Of a stretch of DNA of 64,000 nt, positions 1 to 10,200 are shown one piece after another (the first letter of the stretch is position 1; each line of letters begins with the position of its first letter). The notes beneath the pieces were generated by a model, which saw nothing but the letters and a program-made list of their open reading frames with translations, searched no databases and was not told where the DNA came from. Source of the DNA: Pleurocapsa sp. PCC 7319 (GTDB lineage Bacteria; Cyanobacteriota; Cyanobacteriia; Cyanobacteriales; Xenococcaceae); the NCBI RefSeq assembly GCF_000332195.1, contig NZ_KB235922.1:4499322-4563321 (forward strand), written 5' to 3'. The translations under genes and the position numbers were made by a program.

Positions 1-1
1 T

Positions 2-2224
2 TTTTATATCTTCCGTTTGCCTCTTTGGCAGCTATTTGAATTTTGGTTAGTTGAAGTGTATTGCTATGCATTAATATCTTGCACCTTATTTTACTTATTA
101 TCAGGGAATAGTCTTTCAGAGGGTCGTTTTCCAGGTTTTTCTCGCCCTCAACTTCGCCACCTTTCTATTTTGGGCTCAGGAGTAATGTTGAGTTTAGCTA
201 ACCAACATTGGTTGAATCGTTTTGAGCTACTTTATAACTCTAGTGGAGTAGTTTATGGTGCAGGTTATACCAGTATTAAAGTTCAGTTAACTATAGAAAT
301 ATTTTTAACTATAGTAGCGGTACTTAGTGCAATTTGGTTGATATACAAAGGATTTACTGGATATCAAAATCTACAGCTCAAGAAACGTAAAATAAAGCGC
401 ATTATTTGGTTGATTTTGCCCTTTATGATCTATTTGTTCGTCTTTTCCCTGAGTAATTTTTCTAGTGCCACAATTCAACATCTATTGGTACAACCCAACG
501 AACTAGTAAAAGAAAAACCATATATCGAGCGTAATATTGCGATGACTCGCAGAGCCTTTAACCTGGATAATATTGAGGCAGAAACTTTTAATCCCCAGGG
601 GGCATTAACGGCTGAAGATCTAAAGAATAACAATTTAACGATCAAAAATATTCGGTTGTGGGATACTCGCCCAATTCTAGAAACTAACCGTCAACTACAG
701 CAAATCCGTCCCTATTATCAGTTTGCCGATGCCGATATTGATCGCTACGTCCTTGGTAAGGATGCTAATACAGCTAAAGGCGATAAACAACAGGTGATCA
801 TTGCAGCTCGGGAATTAGATTATGGACAAGTCCCAGAAATTGCCCAAACCTGGGTAAATAGACATCTTATTTATACTCATGGTTATGGTTTTACTCTCTC
901 TCCAGTAAATCAAGTCGCCCAAGGGGGATTACCTTTCTACTACGTTAAGGATATTGGTACAGGAAGCCAAGATTCTGGAACGCTTAGAGCATCTGATGAT
1001 TTAATTCGTCAGAGTATTCTCCTTGATAAACCCCGTATTTATTACGGAGAGTTAACCAACACCTATATTATGACTGCTACTAAGTTAAGGGAGTTGGATT
1101 TTCCTAGTGGAGAAGAAAACGTTTATAACACCTACGATGGCAATGGTGGAATTAAAATTGGTAATTACTGGCGACGAATATTGTTTGCCGAATATCTTAA
1201 AGATTGGCAAATGCTATTTGCACAAAATTTTACTGATGATACTAAGTTACTGTTTCGACGTAATATCAAACAGCGTGTTGAAGAAATAGCCCCCTTTCTT
1301 AGTTATGATCGAGATCCTTATTTAATAGCCGCGAAAATTCGTCAGGATGAGAATCACGAAAATCTTTATTGGATTATTGATGCCTATACTACTAGCGATC
1401 GCTATCCTTATTCCGATCCAGGAGAAAATAAATTTAACTATCTTCGTAACTCAGTCAAAGTAGCGGTGGATGCCTATAATGGCAAAGTGGATTTTTACAT
1501 TTCAGACCCAGAAGATCCAATAATTCAAACCTGGGACAAAGTTTTTCCCCATCTATTTAAACCACTCTCAGCTATGCCATCAGAATTACGTCGCCATATT
1601 CGCTACCCTGAGGACTTATTTCGGATCCAGTCAGAAAGATTACTTACTTACCACATGACAGATCCTCAGGTATTTTACAATCGTGAAGATCAGTGGCAAA
1701 TCCCCAAAGAAATTTATGGCACAGAGTCGCAGCAGGTAGCGCCTTACTACCTTATCATGAAGCTCCCCACTGCTACCCAAGAAGAATTTATTTTGTTGCA
1801 TCCTTATACTCCTAGGAGTCGGTCTAACTTAATCGCTTGGTTAGCAGCCCGTTCCGATGGTGCAGAATATGGCAAATTGCTGTTATATAAATTCCCTAAA
1901 CAAAAACTGATTTATGGACCGAATCAAATAGAAGCTTTAATCAATCAAGATCCTGTGATTTCTCAACAGATTTCTCTTTGGAATCGTGAGGGGTCACGGG
2001 CAATACAAGGTAATCTATTAATTATTCCGATTGAGCAATCGTTGCTGTATGTTGAACCTTTGTATATTGAAGCGGAAGAAAACAGCTTACCTGCTTTAAC
2101 CAAAGTAATTGTTATTTTTCAAAATCAGATTGTCATGGCAGATACATTGGATCAGGGCATTGATGCAATTTTTAAATCGCAAGATAATCCTCAAATCATA
2201 ATTCGTCCAGTAGAAGACATATAG
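2..2224 (+). CDS. UPF0182 family membrane protein, 5'-truncated by window edge
   Basis: The reading frame is open to the first bases of the window, so only the last 741 codons are present and the true start lies upstream. The protein is a COG1615/UPF0182-type integral membrane protein. Hydrophobic segments are visible at about residues 10-35, 90-115 and 135-155 of the fragment, followed by a long soluble part with the family's repeated Tyr/Pro/Asp-rich motifs (for example [11 protein letters not shown] and a [17 protein letters not shown] stretch). Full-length members are usually about 900 residues or more, so roughly the N-terminal membrane domain is missing. No catalytic function is established for the family. 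Recognition rests on motif memory, not on a search. Confidence 0.85.
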   Translation, partial: FYIFRLPLWQLFEFWLVEVYCYALISCTLFYLLSGNSLSEGRFPGFSRPQLRHLSILGSGVMLSLANQHWLNRFELLYNSSGVVYGAGYTSIKVQLTIEIFLTIVAVLSAIWLIYKGFTGYQNLQLKKRKIKRIIWLILPFMIYLFVFSLSNFSSATIQHLLVQPNELVKEKPYIERNIAMTRRAFNLDNIEAETFNPQGALTAEDLKNNNLTIKNIRLWDTRPILETNRQLQQIRPYYQFADADIDRYVLGKDANTAKGDKQQVIIAARELDYGQVPEIAQTWVNRHLIYTHGYGFTLSPVNQVAQGGLPFYYVKDIGTGSQDSGTLRASDDLIRQSILLDKPRIYYGELTNTYIMTATKLRELDFPSGEENVYNTYDGNGGIKIGNYWRRILFAEYLKDWQMLFAQNFTDDTKLLFRRNIKQRVEEIAPFLSYDRDPYLIAAKIRQDENHENLYWIIDAYTTSDRYPYSDPGENKFNYLRNSVKVAVDAYNGKVDFYISDPEDPIIQTWDKVFPHLFKPLSAMPSELRRHIRYPEDLFRIQSERLLTYHMTDPQVFYNREDQWQIPKEIYGTESQQVAPYYLIMKLPTATQEEFILLHPYTPRSRSNLIAWLAARSDGAEYGKLLLYKFPKQKLIYGPNQIEALINQDPVISQQISLWNREGSRAIQGNLLIIPIEQSLLYVEPLYIEAEENSLPALTKVIVIFQNQIVMADTLDQGIDAIFKSQDNPQIIIRPVEDI

Positions 2225-2308
2225 TCATTCTAAATAATTTCCGTATGATTTCACAATGTCATCTAAAGAAATACCTGAGGCAGAATAAAAAGCAAAAAAC
2301 TAGAGTCA

Positions 2309-2366
2309 TTGGACTTTGGATAAACAGGAAAATAATTCGCGATGGGCATTCGCGAACAAAGTCCAA
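2309..2366. repeat. Nested inverted repeat (stem-loop) downstream of the UPF0182 gene
   Basis: TTGGACTTTG (2309-2318) is perfectly complemented by CAAAGTCCAA (2357-2366). Inside, TTCGCGA (2336-2342) pairs with TCGCGAA (2350-2356). The two nested stems form one hairpin-like unit 85 nt after the stop codon. It has no U-run, so it may be a small dispersed palindromic repeat or a processing/termination structure. Confidence 0.6.
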
Positions 2367-2476
2367 CAAGGAAAACACGTATTATTATATGAAAAATAGA
2401 TAACAATAAAATAACCGTATATTCACGTATATTTAATTTGTTGTTTTTGACTGATGGGAAGACATGTTATTAAATT

Positions 2477-3139
2477 ATGAGCAAGAAAAGTTTGGGGTTA
2501 GATAGTCAAGTTTATAATTACTTACTATCTGTATCCTTGCGAGAGGAAGAGATCTTAACTAAGCTACGAGCAGAAACTGACCAACATCGAGGCAGTATCA
2601 TGCAGATATCTCCTGATCAAGGGCAGTTTATGGCAATGCTGATTAAATTAATAGGAGCAAAGAAAGCCATTGATATTGGGGTATTTACAGGCTATAGTTC
2701 TTTGGCGGTAGCTTTAGCCTTACCCGAAGATGGTAAGGTTATCGCTTGCGACTGCGATCCGGAGTCTACGGCGATCGCCCGTCGTTTTTGGCAAGAGGCG
2801 GGAGTAGAACACAAAATTGATTTTCAGCTTGCACCAGCCCTGGATACTTTGGATCGGTTAATAGCTGAAGGGCAATCTGGAAGTTTTGATTTTGTTTTTA
2901 TTGATGCAGATAAACGAAATTATCTCAACTATTATGAACGGGCATTAACTCTACTAAGAACTGGTGGTTTAATAGCTGTAGATAATGTGCTTTGGTTTGG
3001 GAGAGTTGTTGACCCAGAAGATACTGATAAAAGAACACTCGCTATTCGGGAATTTAATCAAAAAATGCACCAAGATGAAAGAGTTTTTATTAGTATGCTC
3101 CCGATCGCCGATGGTTTAACCTTGGCATTGAAGCGTTGA
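2477..3139 (+). CDS. Class I SAM-dependent O-methyltransferase (caffeoyl-CoA OMT-like)
   Basis: A 220-aa protein of the Methyltransf_3/COG4122 family, at the usual length. The SAM-binding glycine motif is seen as DIGVFTGYSSLAVALALP (about residues 67-84), the acidic adenosine-binding position as ACDCDPE, and the metal/catalytic block as FDFVFIDADKRNYLNYYE, followed by DNVLWFGRV. Family members are soluble, divalent-metal-dependent O-methyltransferases acting on catechol-type phenolics; bacterial members are often promiscuous. The actual substrate cannot be read from the sequence. It is monocistronic, starting at ATG 250 nt after the upstream gene. Confidence 0.9.
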   Translation: MSKKSLGLDSQVYNYLLSVSLREEEILTKLRAETDQHRGSIMQISPDQGQFMAMLIKLIGAKKAIDIGVFTGYSSLAVALALPEDGKVIACDCDPESTAIARRFWQEAGVEHKIDFQLAPALDTLDRLIAEGQSGSFDFVFIDADKRNYLNYYERALTLLRTGGLIAVDNVLWFGRVVDPEDTDKRTLAIREFNQKMHQDERVFISMLPIADGLTLALKR

Positions 3140-3253
3140 CTCTTCCTCCGGTTAAAAGGCTATATGTAATGACAGCTGAAAATCCATTCTTTACCCTACA
3201 TCCACAAGAAGGATTTAAGATAGAACTATTAACTGTAATCATCCATACATTAT

Positions 3254-3730
3254 ATGAACACACCTGTAACAGACGCTAAAGACCGTAGTTTTGCAGCTTT
3301 AATCTATTTATTCCCCCTTGTATACTCCTTGCCTTTTGGTATACTACTATTATCACAATTTCCTTGGTTGTACCAATTTTTCTCACCTCTAATTGCAATT
3401 TATGGGATTACAAATAGCCTGCCTTTTGCAAGTTTGATCATTTTCTTTGGTTTATGGTTTGCAGTAATCAGAAATGATAATGTCAGCTATTTTGTTCGTT
3501 TTAGTGCTATGCAAGCGATTTTAATGAATATAATCCAGATTTTATTTAGCCTGATTATGAGCATTTTGATACCTGCTTTTGGCGCTCAAGGTCTTCTCAC
3601 TGAAACTCTTTCAAACACAATTTTTATGGGTAGTGTTGTTGCTTGTTTCTATGGTATTTTTCGCTCTATTCAAGGAGAATATGCCGAACTTCCCGTTCTT
3701 TCTGATGCAGCTTCCTCCCAAATTCGTTAA
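3254..3730 (+). CDS. Tic20-family (Ycf60-like) membrane protein
   Basis: A 158-aa, very hydrophobic protein with about four transmembrane helices. It opens with KDRSFAALIYLFPLVYSLPFG and carries the family's diagnostic FVRFSAMQAILMNIIQILFSL segment (about residues 80-100), where the conserved R-F-x-x-MQAI motif precedes a helix. Tic20 is a plastid inner-envelope import component; in cyanobacteria the family is widespread, with no settled role in the inner or thylakoid membrane. It is a single gene preceded by a 114-nt spacer. Confidence 0.8.
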   Translation: MNTPVTDAKDRSFAALIYLFPLVYSLPFGILLLSQFPWLYQFFSPLIAIYGITNSLPFASLIIFFGLWFAVIRNDNVSYFVRFSAMQAILMNIIQILFSLIMSILIPAFGAQGLLTETLSNTIFMGSVVACFYGIFRSIQGEYAELPVLSDAASSQIR

Positions 3731-4218
3731 TTGATCAACGGTCACAGACTTCAATATTATTCTTTCATTAGCGATCGCTTTTTTATAATTGCGATCGCTT
3801 TAGTTTTTTATTTAGAACAAAAAATGGTTCCCATTTTTGAAAAATACAGCAACTTTTTGCTGCTCATGCTTCTGGAGATTGAGTATTTTAAAAAATCCAA
3901 CAATCTAAAGAAATATGACTAAATTAAACGTTTAGAATCAAAATCAGATTATCTTTGGAAGAGGAAGTATCGAGAAGTATCAAGCAATATTCTTGATATC
4001 CATTCAATAATGAAGGGTATCAGGAATATTTCTTAACATTATTCTGCAACAGGTTAATTGACAGGAAAATTTTCGCTATTACGATCTATAAGATGAAACT
4101 CAAAAAAGTTTCTCTCTAGTGAATAGTTGAGAATTCTCGTCTATTGACCAATACTTCTGCTGCATTCTTTTCATCTCGATTGAATGTTATTTAGAGTTGT
4201 ATTCAGGAGTATTAGAGC
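3731..4218. other. Intergenic stretch with HIP1 pair and small hairpin
   Basis: No convincing gene. Two HIP1 sites lie just after the Tic20 stop; the first (from 3770) is AGCGATCGCT followed by a T-run, so it can act as a terminator-like hairpin. TATCAAG (3978-3984) is complementary to CTTGATA (3992-3998). Near the right end AGGAG at 4206-4210 is the likely ribosome binding site of the giant gene, 8 nt before its ATG. Confidence 0.6.
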
Positions 4219-7200
4219 ATGAGCATCATTGAGATTTTCACTAAACGCTACAGCGAAAAAACTTATACTCATACAAGTATGGTGAGCCACAAGGGCAAAG
4301 TTGTTGCCTTTGCTATCAATAGTGAGCGTAAAATTGATTATGCTGTCCTAAATTTTGATCGAGATAATTCCGAACAATCAGAAAATTCAAGCGAACTCGA
4401 TGTTAATTACTGGCCTAACAGCCCTAGTGAATTGGAGTTTCCGGAAGAAATTGAGGAAGTTGGAGTTGCGGTTGCCGCTCCTAAGAAGATGTCTGAAGAT
4501 GAAAACGGTACTGAAGTTACTGATAAAGATGACACAGATCGATTCTGTTCTACAACGGCTCGATTGACGGCAAATCAACCTTTTCAAGTTTTATCTGATA
4601 ATCGATATATTTATTTATTTCGCCAGTCCATTGCTGCCGATGACGACTATATCGTACAAGTCAATGAAGTCCCAATTGTAAATAATAGCCTTCTCTGCGA
4701 TCGCTTTATCCTGATTGAGGACACCTTAGTTCGTAAACAGGAAGTACGTTACCAGCGCAGCCGCAATAAAACTCGTCCTCAAAGTACCAAAGACACCTTG
4801 GCTGCCAATGACATGGAAGGGAACCCTTTCTACGAACCCACTCAAGAATTAGCATTTGTCAACAACTTAGAGCAGGGAAAATTTACAGTTTTATTGCTAC
4901 CTACGGTCAGTGCCGATGTGCAGCGTTGGCAGATTTTTGCTCATAATAGTTTGACTGGTTTCATTGATTCATTTAACCTTGAGCGCTCGTCGGACGGTTT
5001 ATTTAACACACAAGGAACGCAATTTTATACTAGTCCCGATCCAGAGTATCAAAATACAGTATTTGAGCGATCGCCAGGAACCGACCCATTTACAGGTGAG
5101 GATTTAATTCCGATTAAGACTCAATCTCTATATGCAGAGTCAGGCTTAGCTTTTGATGGAGTAGCCGACGAGCGGGTTTATGTCAATTTACCAGATAAAT
5201 CATTGATCGATCCGATTCAAGGCACTATCGAGCTATGGTTTAAGCCCTCTACAGTATCTGGTCGTCATCATGTATTTTATGCTGGGCAAGCATCAGGTAA
5301 TGGTTTCGGAAGCGAACATGAATTTCACATCAACTCAAGAGGTAAACAAATTCAATTTTTCTACGGCACAAGGGTTGATGGACAACAACAAACAGTTTGG
5401 GATATTCAGAGTGGTGATGATGCCAATGCCATCCACATCCAGGTCAATACATGGAACCATGTAGCAGCAACTTGGAATGAAGACACTCAAAAGTGCGGGT
5501 TATATTTAAATGGAGAATTAGTAGCTGAATCCCAATATACTGAACCCATCGATTCATCTTTATGGAGCAACGATCTATATATAGGGAGACACCAGAGTGA
5601 TAGTTACCCAGAACGCGCCTTTTTCGGCTGGATTGATGAAGTTCGTATTTGGAATATTGCCCGAGATAAAAACAGTATTGCGGATAATCGATTCTATCGT
5701 CTCAATGGTTATGAACCTGGTCTATCTGGGTATTGGCGATTTGATGAAGGAACAGGGGCTATTGTTCATGACCAAACAAATAATGCCAATCATGGTTCTA
5801 TTCATGGAGCAACTTGGATCGTATCTGACGCTCCTATTGGCGATCGGCCAGGTATCAGTCGCAACAGCTTTAGGTTTAGCGGTCGGCAGGTTTTCTCGGA
5901 TATAACAGCGAAACTGTATTACCAACAAGGGAATATTGCTTCTGGCTATGACCAGACAAACAAGCCTATTAAGCAAAATGCCAGGGTGATGCTGGCAGTT
6001 GCTTCGATAGAGGAGCCTGGTGCTGAGGATGATAAACCTTACATTGCGACCCTAGATATTTCGGTTTCTCGTGAAGGTAAGTTGGCTCAACTTCCAGAGA
6101 TTTTACCGATAGGAAAAATATTGTCTAATAATGATAACAATATAAACCTTGATAGGCTAAGCGAATTATATGAGCAAAGAGCTGAAATTCAAGAAGAGAT
6201 AAATTTTCCAACATTGGAAAATACAGAGAATTATCTGCTAAGCTCATCTTCTGATGATCGTTCCGGTTTTGGAAGTTCTATATCATTAAGTGGAAATTGG
6301 TGTATCGTTGGTGCTCCTTTTGATGGAAGTGATGGGGCAGCATATCTGTTTTATTTAGAGAATGAGCAATGGACATATACAGATAAGAGACTCCAGGCAG
6401 AAAGTGATATAAATGCACGCCAGTCAAATAGTGAATTTGGTCATTGTGTTGCCATTGATGAAGAATGGGCTGTTGTTGGTGCTCCTGATCTCAGCAGTGA
6501 CTTTGGAGACTATGGAGGAGTATACATATATCAATACCTTAGCCAAAACACGACTCAAGTTAATGAAATTAGAGGTGATGGAGGGAAATTTGGAAATGCT
6601 GTTGACATCAGTGGAGATTGGATAATTGTTGGTGCTCCTGAATCTAGAGGAGATTCTAGAGGGAAAGCTTATCTATATCAAAAAACAGGTACTCGCTGGA
6701 GTCAATTTCGTTCAGAAATTTACGGTCAAACAACTAAACAATCTCATGAAGGAGATGATCAGTTCGGTTGTTCAGTTTCCATTAATGGGGATTGGATGGT
6801 TATTGGTGCGAAGAGGGAGGAACTGACATCAGATGAGTTCGGCTATGTTGATAATGTAGGAGCAGCGTATTTATATCATTATGCAGATAATGAATGGAAT
6901 CTATTTAGAAAGTTTCGTCCGACTCCAATAGACGAACAACTAAGCAGTTATTTTGGAAGTTTTGTCGCCCTTAGCTCTGATTGGTTAATTATTGGTACTA
7001 ATAACGAATGCTATTCTTACCTCTACTCAGATGGTGAATGGTTAGAAAAGGATAGATTGCATCCAGATGATTTTAATTTAGAATCTATTACGATTCACAA
7101 TAACAGGGTTCTGATTGGAGGTCTCCAGAGAAATTGTAAAGCTATTCACTTGTTCCAATTTGATGGTAGTGTTTGGAGGAAAAACAGTGAGTTTTTCTCT

Positions 7201-10200
7201 CCCAAAAATCTAGCCTCAGGAACTTCAGGAGTTGTAAGAAGAAATTATTTTGGTGCTTCGCTTGCGTTGTCAGATAACGGAGCAATTATTGGATCTCCCA
7301 CAGAAAATAAATGCTACCTATCTGATTTCAGAATTTCTGATCTGAATACTCAGCTAGAAAATATCAATAGCAACATTCAAGAAATTGAGGGGGTTATTGA
7401 GCTAGGAACAATTTCTCTCAAGCTGTTGTATGTAGATTCAATGGGTTTGACTGTATCTGGGGGGCTTTTAGGATTTGCATACAGTGAACATGCGCCTTAT
7501 TTATTTGAAAGTGCAAATGGAAAATTAGGGCTTTATTTTCGAGGTAATGAAGATCAATTTTTTGCAGCCTATTTTAATCTCCTGAATATTAAATCGCAAT
7601 TCGAGCTAGGATTAGCTAATTCCAGTGAGAGACTACTGCTGGAGAGCCGTGCAGCAGAAAGCGATGTCAATGGTGATACGACCATTGAGGTTAGCTCTGG
7701 CAACTACGATAAAACCTGCCATGTCACTATTACAAACCCCAGTACAGCTATTACAGAACTTTGGCAAGATGTCCCTCGAGCTGGAAACCGCTTTGCCGCA
7801 GTACTCAACGGTCAAGCTGGTGATCTGGTATATATCGGTTCCCTGAGCGAAACTCTATCTGGAAGGGTTGATTCATTACCCATTCAAGGAAAGCCGGCTA
7901 GAGTTTTAACTGCCGGAGATAAGTTACAGATTGGTAACAATATTGTCACGGTCAGCAGTGATGTAACAGCTTCTAGCCAGACAACAGCGATCGCAATTGA
8001 AACGGTCGATACTGAAACCTTATCAGAAAAAGAAAAAGATACGGCAGTTTATTATGTACCTTATGCCTACAACCGCCTAGCCATAGTGGAAAAGAATGGG
8101 GAATCTGATGCCTCGTACACACTACGGTATGGCTCACTCCACTTCCATGCTGCTGCTGGCAATGCAACATCATGGGTTCAAGATGGCGAAGCAAGTCGTA
8201 CTCGTACTGCCCTCCCTTGCCAGTGGGTTGCTGACGCACCAGGTCAAGCACTCTCCTTTGATGGTCATCAGAACTTCATCGGCGCTAGCCTCAGTCAGGT
8301 AGAAGCATTTACAACAGAAGGAGATCTCACGTTGGAGGCTTGGATATTACCCAAAAACGTTTACAGCATGACCCGAGTTCTGCATAAAACAAGCTCTGCC
8401 AACAAATATACATCCAAATATACGTTAGGTTTGCAAAAAGCAAATCATCAAAGTGCCTTGTATTTTGATGGTACTAATGATTACATCTCCCTTGGTTCAG
8501 CACAAGAATTGGGCTTAACCAATCAGAGCTTCACTGTTGAAGCGTGGGTTAAAGGCGACGACTTTCAACAGACCTGGCAACCAATTTTAGGGATGGATAT
8601 CCCCTCTGGTGAAGAAAAGAACAAGGTCTTGCAATTGATAGTGCTGACAAATGGAAAAGTCCGCATGGGCTTCTTTGATAATGATACGGAGACTAAGAGA
8701 ACACTAAATAAGAAGAATCGTTGGTATCATCTAGCCTGGCGTTATGACATTGATTCCATGACCCAAACCATATTCATTGATGGCCAAGAAGAGGAATCTA
8801 CTTTATATTTAGTCGTGGATGGTGAAAGAGTTGCAGTTACTTCTAATTCTACCTCTGAGCCATTTATTGGCACTGGAACCGTCTACATTGGGAAGTACTG
8901 GGCTGGTACATTCAAAGGAGCGATCGATGAGGTACGCATTTGGAATTATCCTCGTACCCAAGAACAAATCAATGCCGATCGCAATCATCGGTTAAAAGGT
9001 GATGAAGAAGGTTTAACAGCTTACTGGCAATTCCTGAATGGAGAAGCGCTCGATCGCAGTGGTCACGGACATAATGGAGCCATTAACGGTAGCCCGTCTC
9101 AGGTTACATCGCCTCAGATCGACTATGCCGTATTTACTGGGGTCGGCAATCAGTTTGCGCGATCGACTGATGCCTTCTTGACGAATCAGTGGGCACACCT
9201 GAGCGTTCTTTATTCCCAATCCTATGGCCTGCAATTCCCTGGTGAAACAGATACTTATCTCCAAACTGGGGAGAGTAGTAGCCTTGACCTTAACGGTGAG
9301 CTGACTATTGAGATTTTCTTTGAAGTGGAGAATCTTTCGACAGAGCGAGGATTACTGTCAAAAGGTGTCTTAGAAGACAGTGATGATCGGTATGTTCCTT
9401 ATGCTTTGTATATCAATAAAGAAGGTCAGATTGTCTTTGCCTTTGAAGATCGAGATGGTGAACTGCATGAACATAAGTTTGACGATCTGACTATTCAAGA
9501 ATCGTCTTTCTTCCGCTTGGCTCTGGTACGACAGAGCCAAACCATTTCCTTAACCCGACAACGTAATGAGGATGGAAACTATACGGATCAGTATGAACGG
9601 CTTGATAATGGTGACGTTGTTACAATCAAGGGTACAGCTCAGCGATCGCTGCAAATCAAGCAATACACTATCTCTTGTTATCTCAAAGAAGATACTGATG
9701 AATATCTTGAGAGTAGCAACCCTAAAACCTTCAATGACTTTGCAGATGAACTAGAGTTTAGCAATCTCATTGAGACTGGGAGCAGCGACGAGGTGCTAGA
9801 GATTGGGCGAGTTTCTAAAGGCGATCAGATCATTCCTTTCCAAGGCGTTATTAGTGAAGTCCGTCTCTGGAATCAAGCTCTCGATCTTAATCAAATCAAG
9901 CGGTTTAAAGATATTCCAGATATTCAGTCGGGTTTGGTTGCCCATTGGCAACTGAATAAGAATGAAGGAGATATCGCCTATGAGGCTCGAGCAACATCTG
10001 AAGATGCTGACACCCATGCTCACTTCTATGGATCTTCAATCAACTGGGTCAATAATCCCGATCCTAATGTGGCTAGCTTGACACTCTATGTCAATGGCAA
10101 CAAAGTATCAACTGAAAGTATGACATCATCTCCGGTATGGGGAATAGACCAATTCACGCTGGGAGGTCGTCAGGATGATTCGGTTGTGCAGGAAGCTTTC

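Noticed and set aside
3731-3922. Open frame of 63 codons after the Tic20 gene
   Set aside because: TTG start, no ribosome binding site, and it runs through two HIP1 sites; more likely terminator DNA.
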